Source: an uncultured Collinsella sp.
GTDB taxonomy: Bacteria; Actinomycetota; Coriobacteriia; Coriobacteriales; Coriobacteriaceae
Length of the DNA: 30,733 bases
Reading direction: 5' to 3'
Assembly (NCBI GenBank): GCA_900541015.1
Contig: UQIB01000027.1
Coordinates: 1-30,733, forward strand
The position numbers and the translations under genes were made by a program. Below are positions 23,649-30,733 of this stretch, one piece after another. Position 1 is the first letter of the stretch. Every line of letters starts with the position of its first letter. The notes beneath the pieces were generated by a model. It made no database searches and was not told the DNA's origin. It saw only the letters and a program-made list of their open reading frames with translations.

Positions 23649-25004
23649 TTAGCCCTCGTCTTCTTGCCCTGCAAGCAGGCCCGCGGACGTGAGCCCCAAG
23701 ACCTCGTCGGCCTCCCGCACATCCTCCAGCGCGTCGATATCCTTGAGCTTACGCTCCATAACGTTGGTGCGCGTGGTGATGATGCCCTCGACCGTTTTGC
23801 CAGCGGTCTCGATCTGCTGCTGGGCACGGCGCAGCGCCGCCTGATAGCGCGGCAGTTCGGCCTTGACGGCGGAAAGCACGCGCAGCACGTCGTCGGTGCG
23901 CTTTTGCAGCTTAAACGTCTGGTAGCTCATCTGCAGGCTGTTGAGGATGGCCGCCATGGTGCTGGGGCCGGCAACGTTGACGTGATAGTCGCGGCCCAGG
24001 GTCTCAATAAGCCCGGGGCGGCTGACGATCTCGGCGTACAGGCCCTCAAACGGAACGAACAGAATGCCAAAGTTGGTGGTCGCGGGCACGCTCAGGTACT
24101 TATCGCAGATGTCCTTTGCCTCGCGCTTCACCATGGTGTCGAGCGTCTTGCGCGCGGCGGCGACGGCCTCCGCGTCGCCCAACTCCTGGGCGTCGAGCAG
24201 ATGCTCGTACGCATCACCCGGAAATTTGGAGTCAATCGGCAGCAGCACGGGATCGCCCTCGTCTACCGGCAGCTTGACGGCAAACTCAACACGCTCCGAG
24301 GCGCCAGGCTTGGTGGCAACGTTTTCCAGATACTGGTCGGGCGTAAGGATGTCCGCCAGGATCGCGCCCAGCTGCACCTCGCCCAAAATGCCACGCGCCT
24401 TGACATTACCCAGCACGCGCTTAAGGTCGCCCACGCCGGTGGCGATGGATTGCATATCGCCCAGGCCCTTGTACACGGCCTCGAGCTGGTCACTCACTTG
24501 CTTAAACGATGCAGACAGACGGTCGTTGAGCGTACGGGAAAGCTTTTCGTCCACCGTCGCGCGCATCTGATCGAGCTGCACGTTGTTGTCCTTGCGGATG
24601 GCGCCCAGCTGTGCATCGACCGTCTCGCGCACCTTGTCCAAGCGGTGCTCGATGCCCTCGCGGTTGGCGCCGAGCTGTTGGGCCGTCTCACGGCGCAGGT
24701 CATCCATACGGTCGCCAGCCTGCGAGAACTCACGCGCGATGGTCAGGTAGCGCTGCTGCTCTACGGCGGCGTCGGTCGTCTGCTGCTGCGCGATGGCGTT
24801 TGCCGTGCGACGGGTTTCTGCCAGCGCGACGTTCAGAGTGTCGAGCGCGTTGTTGGCCTGCTCGAGCGCCGCGAGCGTCTCCGCGTCGCTGCCGCCACGC
24901 TCTCGCAACTCGGCACGAAGGCCTTTAAGCTGCAGGGCGCAAACCACAGCAACTCCCACCGCCACCAAGGCAATCACAACAAGCGCAATATCAATAGCAG
25001 ACAT
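23649..25004 (-). CDS. rmuC: DNA recombination protein RmuC, 451 aa
   Basis: RmuC family proteins limit inversions between short inverted repeats and have a nuclease-like fold. One N-terminal membrane helix (residues 3-24, IDIALVVIALVAVGVAVVC) is followed by a long coiled coil (about 25-190). The RmuC domain comes next, recognisable by GDLKRVLGNVKARGILGEVQLGAIL, LPIDSKFPGDAYEHLL, PFEGLYAEI and FKLQKRTDDVL. The length is usual for the family. ATG 25002-25004 has GGCGGAA upstream. It lies 123 bases before the ABC exporter on the same strand. It is notable in a window so rich in long inverted repeats, though that link is speculation. Confidence 0.95.
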   Translation of the reverse strand: MSAIDIALVVIALVAVGVAVVCALQLKGLRAELRERGGSDAETLAALEQANNALDTLNVALAETRRTANAIAQQQTTDAAVEQQRYLTIAREFSQAGDRMDDLRRETAQQLGANREGIEHRLDKVRETVDAQLGAIRKDNNVQLDQMRATVDEKLSRTLNDRLSASFKQVSDQLEAVYKGLGDMQSIATGVGDLKRVLGNVKARGILGEVQLGAILADILTPDQYLENVATKPGASERVEFAVKLPVDEGDPVLLPIDSKFPGDAYEHLLDAQELGDAEAVAAARKTLDTMVKREAKDICDKYLSVPATTNFGILFVPFEGLYAEIVSRPGLIETLGRDYHVNVAGPSTMAAILNSLQMSYQTFKLQKRTDDVLRVLSAVKAELPRYQAALRRAQQQIETAGKTVEGIITTRTNVMERKLKDIDALEDVREADEVLGLTSAGLLAGQEDEG

Positions 25005-25055
25005 AGATTCCGCCCAACAAACTCAATCGATCACCAATCAAAACCGCGATCAATC

Positions 25056-25619
25056 TTACCCCGCCACACGCACCGGGCGCCCGGCCCCTTCTTGGGTGCC
25101 CCTCTCCTCCGCATATTCCATAATGCGGCGCGCCGTTTTCCTGCTCACCTTTGAGTCATCGCCGGCCAAGTATGCGTATACGTTTCCTTTATTCAGGTGC
25201 AGAGCACGGCAGATGCCATAGCGCGTTACACCCGATTCCTCCAATGCTTCCAGTGTTCTCTTTCTCATCAGGGCGTTCACCCTTCTGTCGGCCGCTGGCT
25301 TTTCTTTCACCCCTCTATACGCGTGCCAAACGTTGGCATAACGATTGGGGAGCTTATCCTCGGTGCATAGAGATGCCAGGCTACCCGCTTGGCCATACAG
25401 AGACAAAACACCTCGATAGCTCTCTTCCATCCACGAGCCCTCGGATAAACCCAGAACGTATTCGGCTTTTCCCTGCGCCAAAGCGAGCAAAAACAGAGGC
25501 TCCGCCACGCGCGGCGCAACCGTCGTCGCCTGCTCAACCAGCTTTCTAAAACTCAGCGACTGCTGTCCGGATAGTTCTCGGCAATAGCCTTTCAAAAATC
25601 CCTCAAAAGTCAGATTCAA
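25056..25619 (-). CDS. HTH protein coupled to the nucleotidyltransferase gene, about 187 aa
   Basis: I do not recognise a named family. The N-terminal two thirds are helical with no clear motif. Residues of about 123-170 look like a helix-turn-helix: LEALEESGVTRYGICRALHLNKGNVYAYL followed by SRKTARRIMEYA. The start is best placed at TTG 25617-25619: AAGGAGGTG stands 6 bases before it, and TTGA overlaps the TGA of the upstream nucleotidyltransferase. The longer frame upstream lacks such a site. Overlap implies translational coupling and joint function. By analogy with AbiE-like pairs this would be the antitoxin/regulator, but gene order is the reverse of AbiEi-AbiEii, so this is only a hypothesis. 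Confidence 0.72.
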   Translation of the reverse strand: MNLTFEGFLKGYCRELSGQQSLSFRKLVEQATTVAPRVAEPLFLLALAQGKAEYVLGLSEGSWMEESYRGVLSLYGQAGSLASLCTEDKLPNRYANVWHAYRGVKEKPAADRRVNALMRKRTLEALEESGVTRYGICRALHLNKGNVYAYLAGDDSKVSRKTARRIMEYAEERGTQEGAGRPVRVAG

Positions 25620-26146
25620 CCGAGCACCTCCTTTTTGTATTGCCTGTATGCGCAGACCATCTCTTGATAACTCCGCTCCGAGGGCGACGACGCCAGAGCC
25701 TCTCCCTCGTCGAATATAAGCCGCTCGAGCAGATCCCAATCAAGTCGGTCAACGAATGCCTGACTATGAAGATCGACGATGTCGTTCGGACGATAGGCAT
25801 AAAGCTTCATCACCGCCAGGTCCTCCAAAGATGGCGTAAAGTACCTGATAAAACGCGCCCCAATCTTCAAGGGAATCAAACGATCTTCGTAATTGAATGG
25901 CATCTGATTACAATATGCCACCGCCATACCATTCACCTCGGGGTATCGAGCTATGATCTCGCGGAGGCACCTGTCCGCCTCAAACACATCAATATCATGT
26001 GTAACCGACCGATTCGTCACATCATTTAGTATGAAGGCGCTTCCTCCTACCAATACAACGCTCGGCCTATCGTCTTTTGGACCTATTTCCAGCTCCGCTT
26101 CTTCGTCAATGCCCAAAAGAGTCTGCTCTAAATCCTGCTTATACAT
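25616..26146 (-). CDS. Nucleotidyltransferase-like protein (DUF6036/AbiEii-like), 176 aa
   Basis: It has a minimal nucleotidyltransferase core: VVLVGGSAFIL with Gly34-Gly35-Ser36, then the metal-binding D-x-D in THDIDVFE (Asp51, Asp53). The later PSLEDLAVMKLYAYRPNDIVDLH matches the C-terminal pattern of DUF6036 and AbiEii-type proteins (Lys114 and the R-x-x-D-x-x-D pattern). Such proteins include toxins that modify tRNA, but others are not toxic. AGGA lies 8 bases before the ATG. The gene is visibly richer in A/T than its neighbours, and its upstream region has a perfect inverted repeat (26159-26179), both fitting an acquired, autoregulated module. The toxin role is inference. Confidence 0.78.
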   Translation of the reverse strand: MYKQDLEQTLLGIDEEAELEIGPKDDRPSVVLVGGSAFILNDVTNRSVTHDIDVFEADRCLREIIARYPEVNGMAVAYCNQMPFNYEDRLIPLKIGARFIRYFTPSLEDLAVMKLYAYRPNDIVDLHSQAFVDRLDWDLLERLIFDEGEALASSPSERSYQEMVCAYRQYKKEVLG

Positions 26147-26158
26147 GGCATATCCTAT

Positions 26159-26179
26159 TATTATTCATCTTCAATAATA
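26159..26179. promoter_or_regulatory. Inverted repeat in the nucleotidyltransferase promoter region
   Basis: TATTATT (26159-26165) and AATAATA (26173-26179) are exact complements around 7 bases, 13 bp upstream of the ATG. Position and A/T-richness fit an autoregulatory operator for the HTH partner. Confidence 0.4.
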
Positions 26180-26269
26180 CTATTCAGTCGCACGACAGGG
26201 CCTAAAGGATGCAAGGATTCCGCTCGTCGCGATAATCCCTACACCCTAGAAGTCCCAATGTGACAAACG

Positions 26270-26704
26270 CTAACTCTCCCAGCCGGCGCGAACGGTTATT
26301 ACGACATCACCTAGACGCTGGCCGAGAGCTGCCAAGTGCTGAAGCACCTCGCTGGGCGAGGCGCCGTTGAGAATGCACGTGAGGGCATATGAGGCCAGAA
26401 AGATTGCCGCGAGTCCCAACGGGATCAGCACGATCATCGCTAACGTGCGCAGGCGCTGGCCCACGCGGCGGTGACGCGTGCGGCGCTTGTCGAACGCGAG
26501 CTCCTGCGCATATGAATCTTGTTGTACGGAATAGGCCTCTGGCGCCGATTCACACCCGGGCACAGCTGCAGGTACAGCAGTGGGCACGGCATTTTGCGCA
26601 GGGGGCTGAGCGGCTACCCCTTGCATTTGCATCTCCATGAGTCGTTGCTGCTGACGCAGCATGCGCTCAGCTTGTCGCTGCGGGGTCTCAAGAAACAGAT
26701 CCAT
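26270..26704 (-). CDS. Small single-span membrane protein of unknown function, 144 aa
   Basis: The N-terminal 28 residues are a Gln/Arg/Met-rich helix (TPQRQAERMLRQQQRLMEMQMQ). A Pro/Ala/Val linker follows (about 30-60), then a basic stretch (KRRTRHRRVGQRLR) and one transmembrane helix at about 87-111. The C terminus is a short amphipathic tail. Orientation by the positive-inside rule puts the N terminus in the cytosol. ATG 26702-26704 is preferred because GGAGG sits 7 bases before it. I recognise no family. It may be an adaptor or structural protein. Confidence 0.65.
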   Translation of the reverse strand: MDLFLETPQRQAERMLRQQQRLMEMQMQGVAAQPPAQNAVPTAVPAAVPGCESAPEAYSVQQDSYAQELAFDKRRTRHRRVGQRLRTLAMIVLIPLGLAAIFLASYALTCILNGASPSEVLQHLAALGQRLGDVVITVRAGWES

Positions 26705-26716
26705 GCTGGCCTCCAA

Positions 26717-26949
26717 AATCGGAGCATTCGACGCTTACGCCCAGCATCCCGCACCGCCAAGGCCACGGCAACGCAATCCGTAGCAATAGCCGCAAAGTTT
26801 CTTGTTGACAAAAGCTGTCGAAAACCTCAACAACTCCCCTACCAGCACTTTCTCTGAGCTTTTTTATCGAATGATCTTTTGCCCTTCCACCAACCCGCCA
26901 ACTAACCAAAAGCTGACCAAAAGCTTGACGAAAATTGTGAAGACCGGGA
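26717..26949. other. Non-coding stretch with repeated CAAAAGCT words
   Basis: No supported gene. Three words of the form (A/C)CAAAAGCT occur at about 26809-26816, 26915-26922 and 26927-26935. An inverted repeat TTGTTGA (26802-26808) / TCAACAA (26827-26833) encloses the first. The region is A/T-richer than its surroundings and probably holds the promoter of the membrane protein at 26270-26704. Confidence 0.35.
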
Positions 26950-27120
26950 CCCCACACAAAAAGTGCCGCCCCAAAGGGTCGGCACACAAACTTATTATCA
27001 GCTTTTCTGTAACGAGCATGCGACGACTCAACGCCGGAGCGCGGGGCGGGGAAACCTTTGCCTCGCGCGACCCTGCGGAGCCGTGAGCGAGAGGGAAAGG
27101 TTTCCCCGCCCTGCGCTCCG
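26950..27120 (-). repeat. Structured 3' element, copy 1 (long stem plus terminator)
   Basis: It follows the stop at 27138 on the minus strand. An 86-bp inverted repeat (27035-27120) has outer arms CGGAGCGC.GGGCGGG, an inner arm with AAACCTTT, and a loop containing CCCTGCGGAGCCGTGAGC. A spacer of about 49 bases leads to an intrinsic terminator (26958-26985). Copy 2 at 27854-28040 shares the outer arms, loop, spacer and terminator but has a different inner stem. Confidence 0.82.
26958..26985 (-). terminator. Intrinsic terminator in 3' element copy 1
   Basis: Minus-strand stem GTGCCG-a-CCC / GGG-g-CGGCAC with a TTT loop, followed by five T and G. It serves the membrane-protein gene at 27138-27770. 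Confidence 0.85.
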
Positions 27121-27137
27121 TGGTCGGTGGGGGCAGA

Positions 27138-27770
27138 TTACATGCCCGAAAGACCGCGAGCAGCGGTGGCACACAAAAACGCCAAGACTAGAATCACGAG
27201 CGAACCGGCAATGTCGGCCACCACGCCCGTAAGACGACGCTCAAACAGCCAGCTCTCAAAGTGCGGGGCGACATTGCGCCAAACACGCCACAGCAAGATG
27301 CCCATGCCGATAACGCCCGGGATATTGAGCAACAAAATCTCGGAGCACAAGAGGCCGATCAGGTTGCCGGCGGCAAAGCCCGCATCGCCCTCGCAGTATT
27401 TGCGATAAATCATGTACAGCATGTACGCCACAAACGGCTGCAGACACGCCGAGATAAACGTAACCACCATCGAGGGGTCTTGAGAAAAGACATCGGTGAG
27501 CTTATCCGCGCTCGTAGCATCTTTCGAAGCCAAGAACAAGCCAATGACCACCACGGGCACCACGCCCAAGATAACCTCGACCAGAGTAAACAACTTAGCA
27601 GTCAGATCCTCGCTAGCCGTATTGAGGTGAGGCGCCCACTCAGGATGAGCATGTGCACCGACCTTCTTGTCCTTCTCGGCACGATCGGCCTTTTTGCCCT
27701 CGGCAACCCGACGACCAGGATCCTTGCGAGTCCCCGCCGCAGCAACCCGAGCCCGAGATTTCTTACCCAT
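27138..27770 (-). CDS. Multi-span membrane protein of unknown function, 210 aa
   Basis: A basic, hydrophilic N terminus of about 45 residues (GKKSRARVAAAGTRKDPGRR... rich in Lys/Arg) precedes four hydrophobic regions: LFTLVEVILGVVPVVVIGLF, VVTFISACLQPFVAYMLYMIY, a long stretch through GNLIGLLCSEILLLNIPGVIG, and LVILVLAFLCATAA. I do not recognise a family. ATG 27768-27770 has GGCGGGG upstream; an earlier in-frame ATG three codons before is less likely. The gene is followed closely by structured element copy 1 and preceded by copy 2 with the terminator of rubrerythrin, so it is transcribed on its own. Confidence 0.7.
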   Translation of the reverse strand: MGKKSRARVAAAGTRKDPGRRVAEGKKADRAEKDKKVGAHAHPEWAPHLNTASEDLTAKLFTLVEVILGVVPVVVIGLFLASKDATSADKLTDVFSQDPSMVVTFISACLQPFVAYMLYMIYRKYCEGDAGFAAGNLIGLLCSEILLLNIPGVIGMGILLWRVWRNVAPHFESWLFERRLTGVVADIAGSLVILVLAFLCATAARGLSGM

Positions 27771-27853
27771 AAAAAACACCCCGCCAGGTAGTAGATAAAC
27801 TAAAAGTCGCTACCAAGTGTACCCCACCCATGAACGATGCCGCCCCAACCGGC

Positions 27854-28040
27854 CCCCACACAAAAACGTGCCGCCCCATAAGGGGCGGCACGCAAACTTC
27901 TAATCAGCTTTTCAGTATCGAGCACGCGACGACCCAACGCCGGAGCGCGGGGCGGGAGGCCGGATTGCCTTCCCTCAACGCGACCCTGCGGAGCCGTGAG
28001 CGGGGAGGGAAGGCAATCCGGCCTCCCGCCCTGCGCTCCG
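27854..28040 (-). repeat. Structured 3' element, copy 2 (long stem plus terminator)
   Basis: It starts 19 bases after the rubrerythrin stop. A 100-bp inverted repeat (27941-28040) has the same outer arms and loop (CCCTGCGGAGCCGTGAGC) as copy 1, but its inner arm is AGGCCGGATTGCCTTCCCTC, again perfectly self-complementary. The spacer (AATCAGCTTTTC, then ACGCGACGAC) and terminator match copy 1 closely. Confidence 0.82.
27862..27892 (-). terminator. Intrinsic terminator of rubrerythrin, in 3' element copy 2
   Basis: Perfect 11-bp stem CGTGCCGCCCC (27867-27877) with 27882-27892 around four bases, followed on the minus strand by TTTTTG. Confidence 0.93.
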
Positions 28041-28059
28041 CAGCAGCCAGCGCCACGCG

Positions 28060-28599
28060 CTAGTAGTTCACCACCTGCTCCTCAAAGTACGCCTTCGGGT
28101 GGTTGCACACCGGGCACACCTCGGGCGCCTCGGCACCAACATGCAGGTGCCCGCAGTTCAGGCACTTCCACACCTTCACGCCCTCTCGTTCAAACACCTC
28201 GCCCGACTCAATGCGCTCGACGAGCTTGTTGTAGCGCTCCTCGTGGGCCTTCTCGACAGCGCCGACGCCACGGAACTTTGCGGCGATCTCGGTAAAGCCC
28301 TCCTCCTCGGCGGTCTTGGCGAACTCGTCGTACATCGTGGTCCACTCGTAGTTCTCGCCCGCAGCGGCATCACGCAAGTTGTCCAGGGTGTCGGGAACGG
28401 CGCCGTCGTGCAGATACTTAAACCACAGCTTGGCGTGCTCTGACTCGTTGCCTGCGGTCTCGGCAAAGATATTCGAGATCTGAACGTAACCATCCTTCTT
28501 GGCCTTGGATGCGTAGTAGCGATACTTGGTGTGCGCCTGGGACTCACCGGCGAAAGCGGTCTCGAGGTTCTTCTTGGTCTGAGAGTTCTCAAAATCCAT
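28060..28599 (-). CDS. Rubrerythrin, 179 aa
   Basis: This cytosolic peroxide-scavenging non-haem iron protein is typical of anaerobes. The N-terminal ferritin-like four-helix bundle shows the diiron ligand pattern in AGESQAH, NESEHAKL, and EKAHEERY. The C-terminal rubredoxin-like domain has CLNCGHLHVG and CPVCNHPKAYF (two CxxC knuckles). I chose ATG 28597-28599, behind AAGGGA; the frame opens seven codons earlier. The transcript ends in structured element copy 2. It sits near the Rrf2 regulator and the glycosylase, a neighbourhood consistent with oxidative-stress defence. Confidence 0.96.
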   Translation of the reverse strand: MDFENSQTKKNLETAFAGESQAHTKYRYYASKAKKDGYVQISNIFAETAGNESEHAKLWFKYLHDGAVPDTLDNLRDAAAGENYEWTTMYDEFAKTAEEEGFTEIAAKFRGVGAVEKAHEERYNKLVERIESGEVFEREGVKVWKCLNCGHLHVGAEAPEVCPVCNHPKAYFEEQVVNY

Positions 28600-28713
28600 A
28601 GGTGTACTTCCCTTCAACACATGCCGCCCGTAGGCTTCGAGCGGCCTTGTTTTTAGGATGCCCTCATGTCGAAAATCTAAACCTTACAATCCTGTTTTTC
28701 AGATTCGGGTGGG

Positions 28714-29619
28714 CTACACGCTTAGCCAGCGGTCACCCTCCACGCGGCAAAAGCCCTCACGCTCCAAGTCGGCCAAAATGTCTGCGACAAGATCGTGATC
28801 GACCGGCTCGCGGCCTGCTGCCGCCTCCATTTCGTTGACACCCGCCACGGCCTCGGCGAGTGTAATGCCCGCCGGCTGCCCATCGCGCGCCGCCAGCAGC
28901 ATGCGCACAATATGGGCGCGCTTTTGACGGCGCGAGCCCTCAAACTTGGACTGACGACTATAGCTCGCCGAGCGCCTCGACGGATTGGGCAGCGTCTTCT
29001 TAAGATACGCGCCGTAATCCAGCAACGCGTAATACCACGCGCGCGGCGTGTCGGCATCGTCTTGAGGCGCGGCAAAGGGCGCGATCTCATCCGCCGCCGC
29101 ACCAGGAGCTGCCGGACAGGCGGCCTGAATCAACGGCACCAGCTCGCGATCGGGAACGGCGGGCACATCGGGAAAGAAATGATGCAGAAAAACCGTGCGC
29201 ACGTTGGTCTCCAGATACACCCCCGGAAGATCGAACGCAAACGACCGGATGCCCTGCGCCGTCGCCGGGCCAATACCGGGCAGGGCGACCAAGTCGCGCG
29301 TCTCACGTGGAAACTCCCCGTCCCAGTCCTCTACAACGCGCCGAGCGGCCTTGTGGAGTGCCAGAGCGCGTCGGTTGTAGCCCATCCCTTGCCAAGCGTC
29401 CAAAACATCGGAAGGCGCGGCCTGGGCAAGTGCCTGCACGGTTGGAAAGCGATCGAGCCACGCGGGCATACGCGTCTCCACGCGCGGCACCTGCGTTTGC
29501 TGCAGCATAACCTCGGAAAGCCAAATAATGTACGGGTCGCGCGTACGGCGCCACGGAAGGTCGCGATAACGCAGGACCCCTTCCGAACGAATCATCGAAC
29601 GAAAGGGGTCCTGAATCAT
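28714..29619 (-). CDS. MutY-like A/G-specific adenine glycosylase lacking the Fe-S cysteines, 301 aa
   Basis: It is a HhH-GPD DNA glycosylase of the MutY group, which excises adenine opposite 8-oxoguanine. It keeps LPWRRTRDPYIIWLSEVMLQQTQV with Glu36 in the place of MutY Glu37, WQGMGYNRRALALHKAA, and the hairpin LPGIGPATAQGI. Two departures stand out. The catalytic Asp of MutY (DGNVKRV in E. coli) is Glu137 here (LETNVRTV). The C-x6-C-x2-C-x5-C cluster is absent, replaced by the NPSRRSASYSRQSKFEGSRRQKR stretch. This fits a cluster-free MutY-like branch rather than classic MutY. AAGGAG precedes the ATG by 7 bases. It starts 21 bases after the Rrf2 gene, so they form an operon. Confidence 0.85.
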   Translation of the reverse strand: MIQDPFRSMIRSEGVLRYRDLPWRRTRDPYIIWLSEVMLQQTQVPRVETRMPAWLDRFPTVQALAQAAPSDVLDAWQGMGYNRRALALHKAARRVVEDWDGEFPRETRDLVALPGIGPATAQGIRSFAFDLPGVYLETNVRTVFLHHFFPDVPAVPDRELVPLIQAACPAAPGAAADEIAPFAAPQDDADTPRAWYYALLDYGAYLKKTLPNPSRRSASYSRQSKFEGSRRQKRAHIVRMLLAARDGQPAGITLAEAVAGVNEMEAAAGREPVDHDLVADILADLEREGFCRVEGDRWLSV

Positions 29620-29640
29620 AGCTATGCTCCTTATGCGGCG

Positions 29641-30126
29641 CTATTCCTCCCGGCAAGCGCACGCACAGGTGGCATACTCGGGAAACGCATCGCGGTCGGC
29701 GAACTTGGAATCGACGGCCGGGAACTGGCGGTGAGCGACGATATCGCCCAGCGAAACGGAATCGAGATAGTCGCGCATCAGCGCTTGAGCTCCGGCCCAC
29801 AGGGGATGATAACAGCACGTGCCCATGCGTGCACAGTCGCCATCGGGCGCGGTGCAATCGTTCATGACCATGGGGCCCTGAACGGCCTCAACGACCTGGC
29901 GGATGGTGACATCGTCGGGGCTGACCTTAAGACGCATGCCGCCATGGACGCCACGTAGGCTCTCCACAATACCGGCCTGAACCAAACCATGCTGGATCGA
30001 ACGGGCAAACGAATACGGGACATTGACCTCTTCGGCGGCGGTGCGAACAGAAAGCAGACGCTCCGGGTCCTCGGCAAGCATCGCGAGCATGCGAAGGGCG
30101 TAATCAGTCTTCCTCGATATGTCCAT
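29641..30126 (-). CDS. Rrf2-family transcriptional regulator with cysteine cluster, 161 aa
   Basis: The winged helix occupies about residues 1-75 (MDISRKTDYALRMLAMLAEDP, VNVPYSFARSIQHGLVQAGIVESLRGVHGGMRL). The ligand region has Cys91, Cys98, Cys104 and Cys105 (NDCTAPDGDCARMGTCC), a spacing like that of Fe-S-binding IscR/NsrR/RsrR-type members. A second cysteine set ends the protein (TCACACREE). AAAGGGGAA precedes the ATG. By family it senses iron, redox or NO through a cluster. It is the first gene of an operon with the MutY-like glycosylase, and rubrerythrin lies just beyond, so an oxidative-stress role is inferred. Confidence 0.93.
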   Translation of the reverse strand: MDISRKTDYALRMLAMLAEDPERLLSVRTAAEEVNVPYSFARSIQHGLVQAGIVESLRGVHGGMRLKVSPDDVTIRQVVEAVQGPMVMNDCTAPDGDCARMGTCCYHPLWAGAQALMRDYLDSVSLGDIVAHRQFPAVDSKFADRDAFPEYATCACACREE

Positions 30127-30283
30127 TTTTCCCCTTTCAAGGAATAGGAACAGCTCGAACGAGCTCCGGAGCCGAGCTTACGTCGAGACACCAATGACCG
30201 TATGGACGCCCAAATAGCAAAACGGGTGCCCACTGAATGCCGTGTTTGAAGCCTCTTGCATCAAAAACGGTCCATAGTGCAAT

Positions 30284-30297
30284 TTAGTATAACCTAA
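30284..30297. promoter_or_regulatory. Candidate Rrf2 promoter/operator
   Basis: On the minus strand TTAGGTTATACTAA holds a -10-like TATACT and an imperfect palindrome (TTAG...CTAA). It lies about 160 bases before the Rrf2 ATG. The rest of 30127-30433 holds nothing I can support. Confidence 0.3.
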
Positions 30298-30433
30298 CCC
30301 CCTGCTTCGTTGAACTGGTGTTGTGCAACAAACGCCTTGTTTAAACACATGTCTCAAACGGAGCTTGTCCGGGAATTGGAAGGATTTGGTTTTGGGCGAA
30401 AGGGGCCGATGGGATCAAGGTCCTATCAAACGC

Positions 30434-30461
30434 AAAAAGCCACGTCCGAAGACGTGGCTTT
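30434..30461 (-). terminator. Intrinsic terminator of tRNA-Asp
   Basis: A perfect 11-bp stem AAAGCCACGTC/GACGTGGCTTT with a TTCG loop on the minus strand runs into five T, 8 bases after the tRNA CCA end. Confidence 0.92.
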
Positions 30462-30469
30462 AATTGCGT

Positions 30470-30547
<78 letters not shown>

Positions 30548-30593
30548 AGGCAGACGTTCGCGTTTGTTTCCGCTCGCGTGCGCTGCGGGGATT

Positions 30594-30623
30594 AGTATAC
30601 ACAGAAGTCTGTCCGGCGCGCAA
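30594..30623 (-). promoter_or_regulatory. tRNA-Asp promoter
   Basis: On the minus strand TTGCGC (30618-30623) and TATACT (30594-30599) are 18 bp apart, about 46 bases upstream of the tRNA 5' end. Confidence 0.6.
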
Positions 30624-30733
30624 CAACTTTTTTGAAAAAATTTTTCGGTCCCTCCGGGAGGGTCTCCGGGGCCGGCGGGCGCGGGTTAAGTTTGCTGCTC
30701 TACAGTCCTGCGCAAGACGGAAAGCACATTAAG

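Noticed and set aside
23550..25154. Plus-strand open frame of 534 codons
   Set aside because: It is antisense to rmuC with no domain or ribosome site.
28622..28672. Hairpin GCCGC/GCGGC followed by TTGTTTTT in the plus direction
   Set aside because: No plus-strand gene ends there and the stem is short.
30630..30670. CCCTCC/GGAGGG hairpin next to A5T6 near the right edge
   Set aside because: It might terminate a gene beyond the window, but the stem is small and the T-run is not adjacent.

Overview
The window reads as a chromosomal segment of a high-GC anaerobic gut actinobacterium of the Coriobacteriia, most likely Collinsella. This is inferred from base composition, codon use, a mannose-family PTS joined to fructosamine deglycases, rubrerythrin, and dense palindromic intergenic repeats. 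No marker gene here proves the genus. Nearly every gene lies on the minus strand; the one clear plus-strand gene is a GntR regulator at 10895-11617.

Right to left along transcription: a tRNA-Asp(GTC) with its own promoter and terminator (30434-30623); an Rrf2 regulator with a MutY-type glycosylase lacking Fe-S cysteines (28714-30126); rubrerythrin and a membrane protein, each followed by a related structured 3' element ending in a terminator (26950-28599); a small membrane protein; a translationally coupled nucleotidyltransferase/HTH pair resembling a toxin-antitoxin module (25056-26146); RmuC, an ABC exporter and endonuclease III (20993-25004); a zinc-ribbon membrane protein and an ATP-grasp enzyme (18153-20874); mfd, a PAP2 phosphatase and a threonine-aldolase-like enzyme (12307-17930); a GNAT acetyltransferase.

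The left third holds the most coherent system. A PTS EIIAB-EIIC-EIID operon (5478-8079) leads into a FrlB-like SIS deglycase (4295-5278). An EamA exporter (8263-9345) and a second FrlB-like deglycase (9696-10688) lie upstream, with two GntR/UTRA regulators (1278-1997 and 10895-11617). I infer uptake and phosphorylation of an Amadori-type sugar-amine such as fructoselysine or glucoselysine, cleavage to a sugar phosphate plus amine, and possibly amine export. A 13-bp site, ACGT-N5-(A/T)CGT, occurs upstream of the first GntR gene, in the PTS promoter and in the EamA promoter, so these probably form one regulon. The second GntR gene and second deglycase share an intergenic region with three copies of a different box.

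The left end holds YitT, a HAD phosphatase and RecQ, which runs off the edge. Intergenic DNA is unusually rich in long perfect or nested inverted repeats. The best are a nested hairpin with a UUCG tip at 1139-1236 and the paired elements at 26950-27120 and 27854-28040, whose outer stems and loop match while the inner stem differs in sequence but stays self-complementary.
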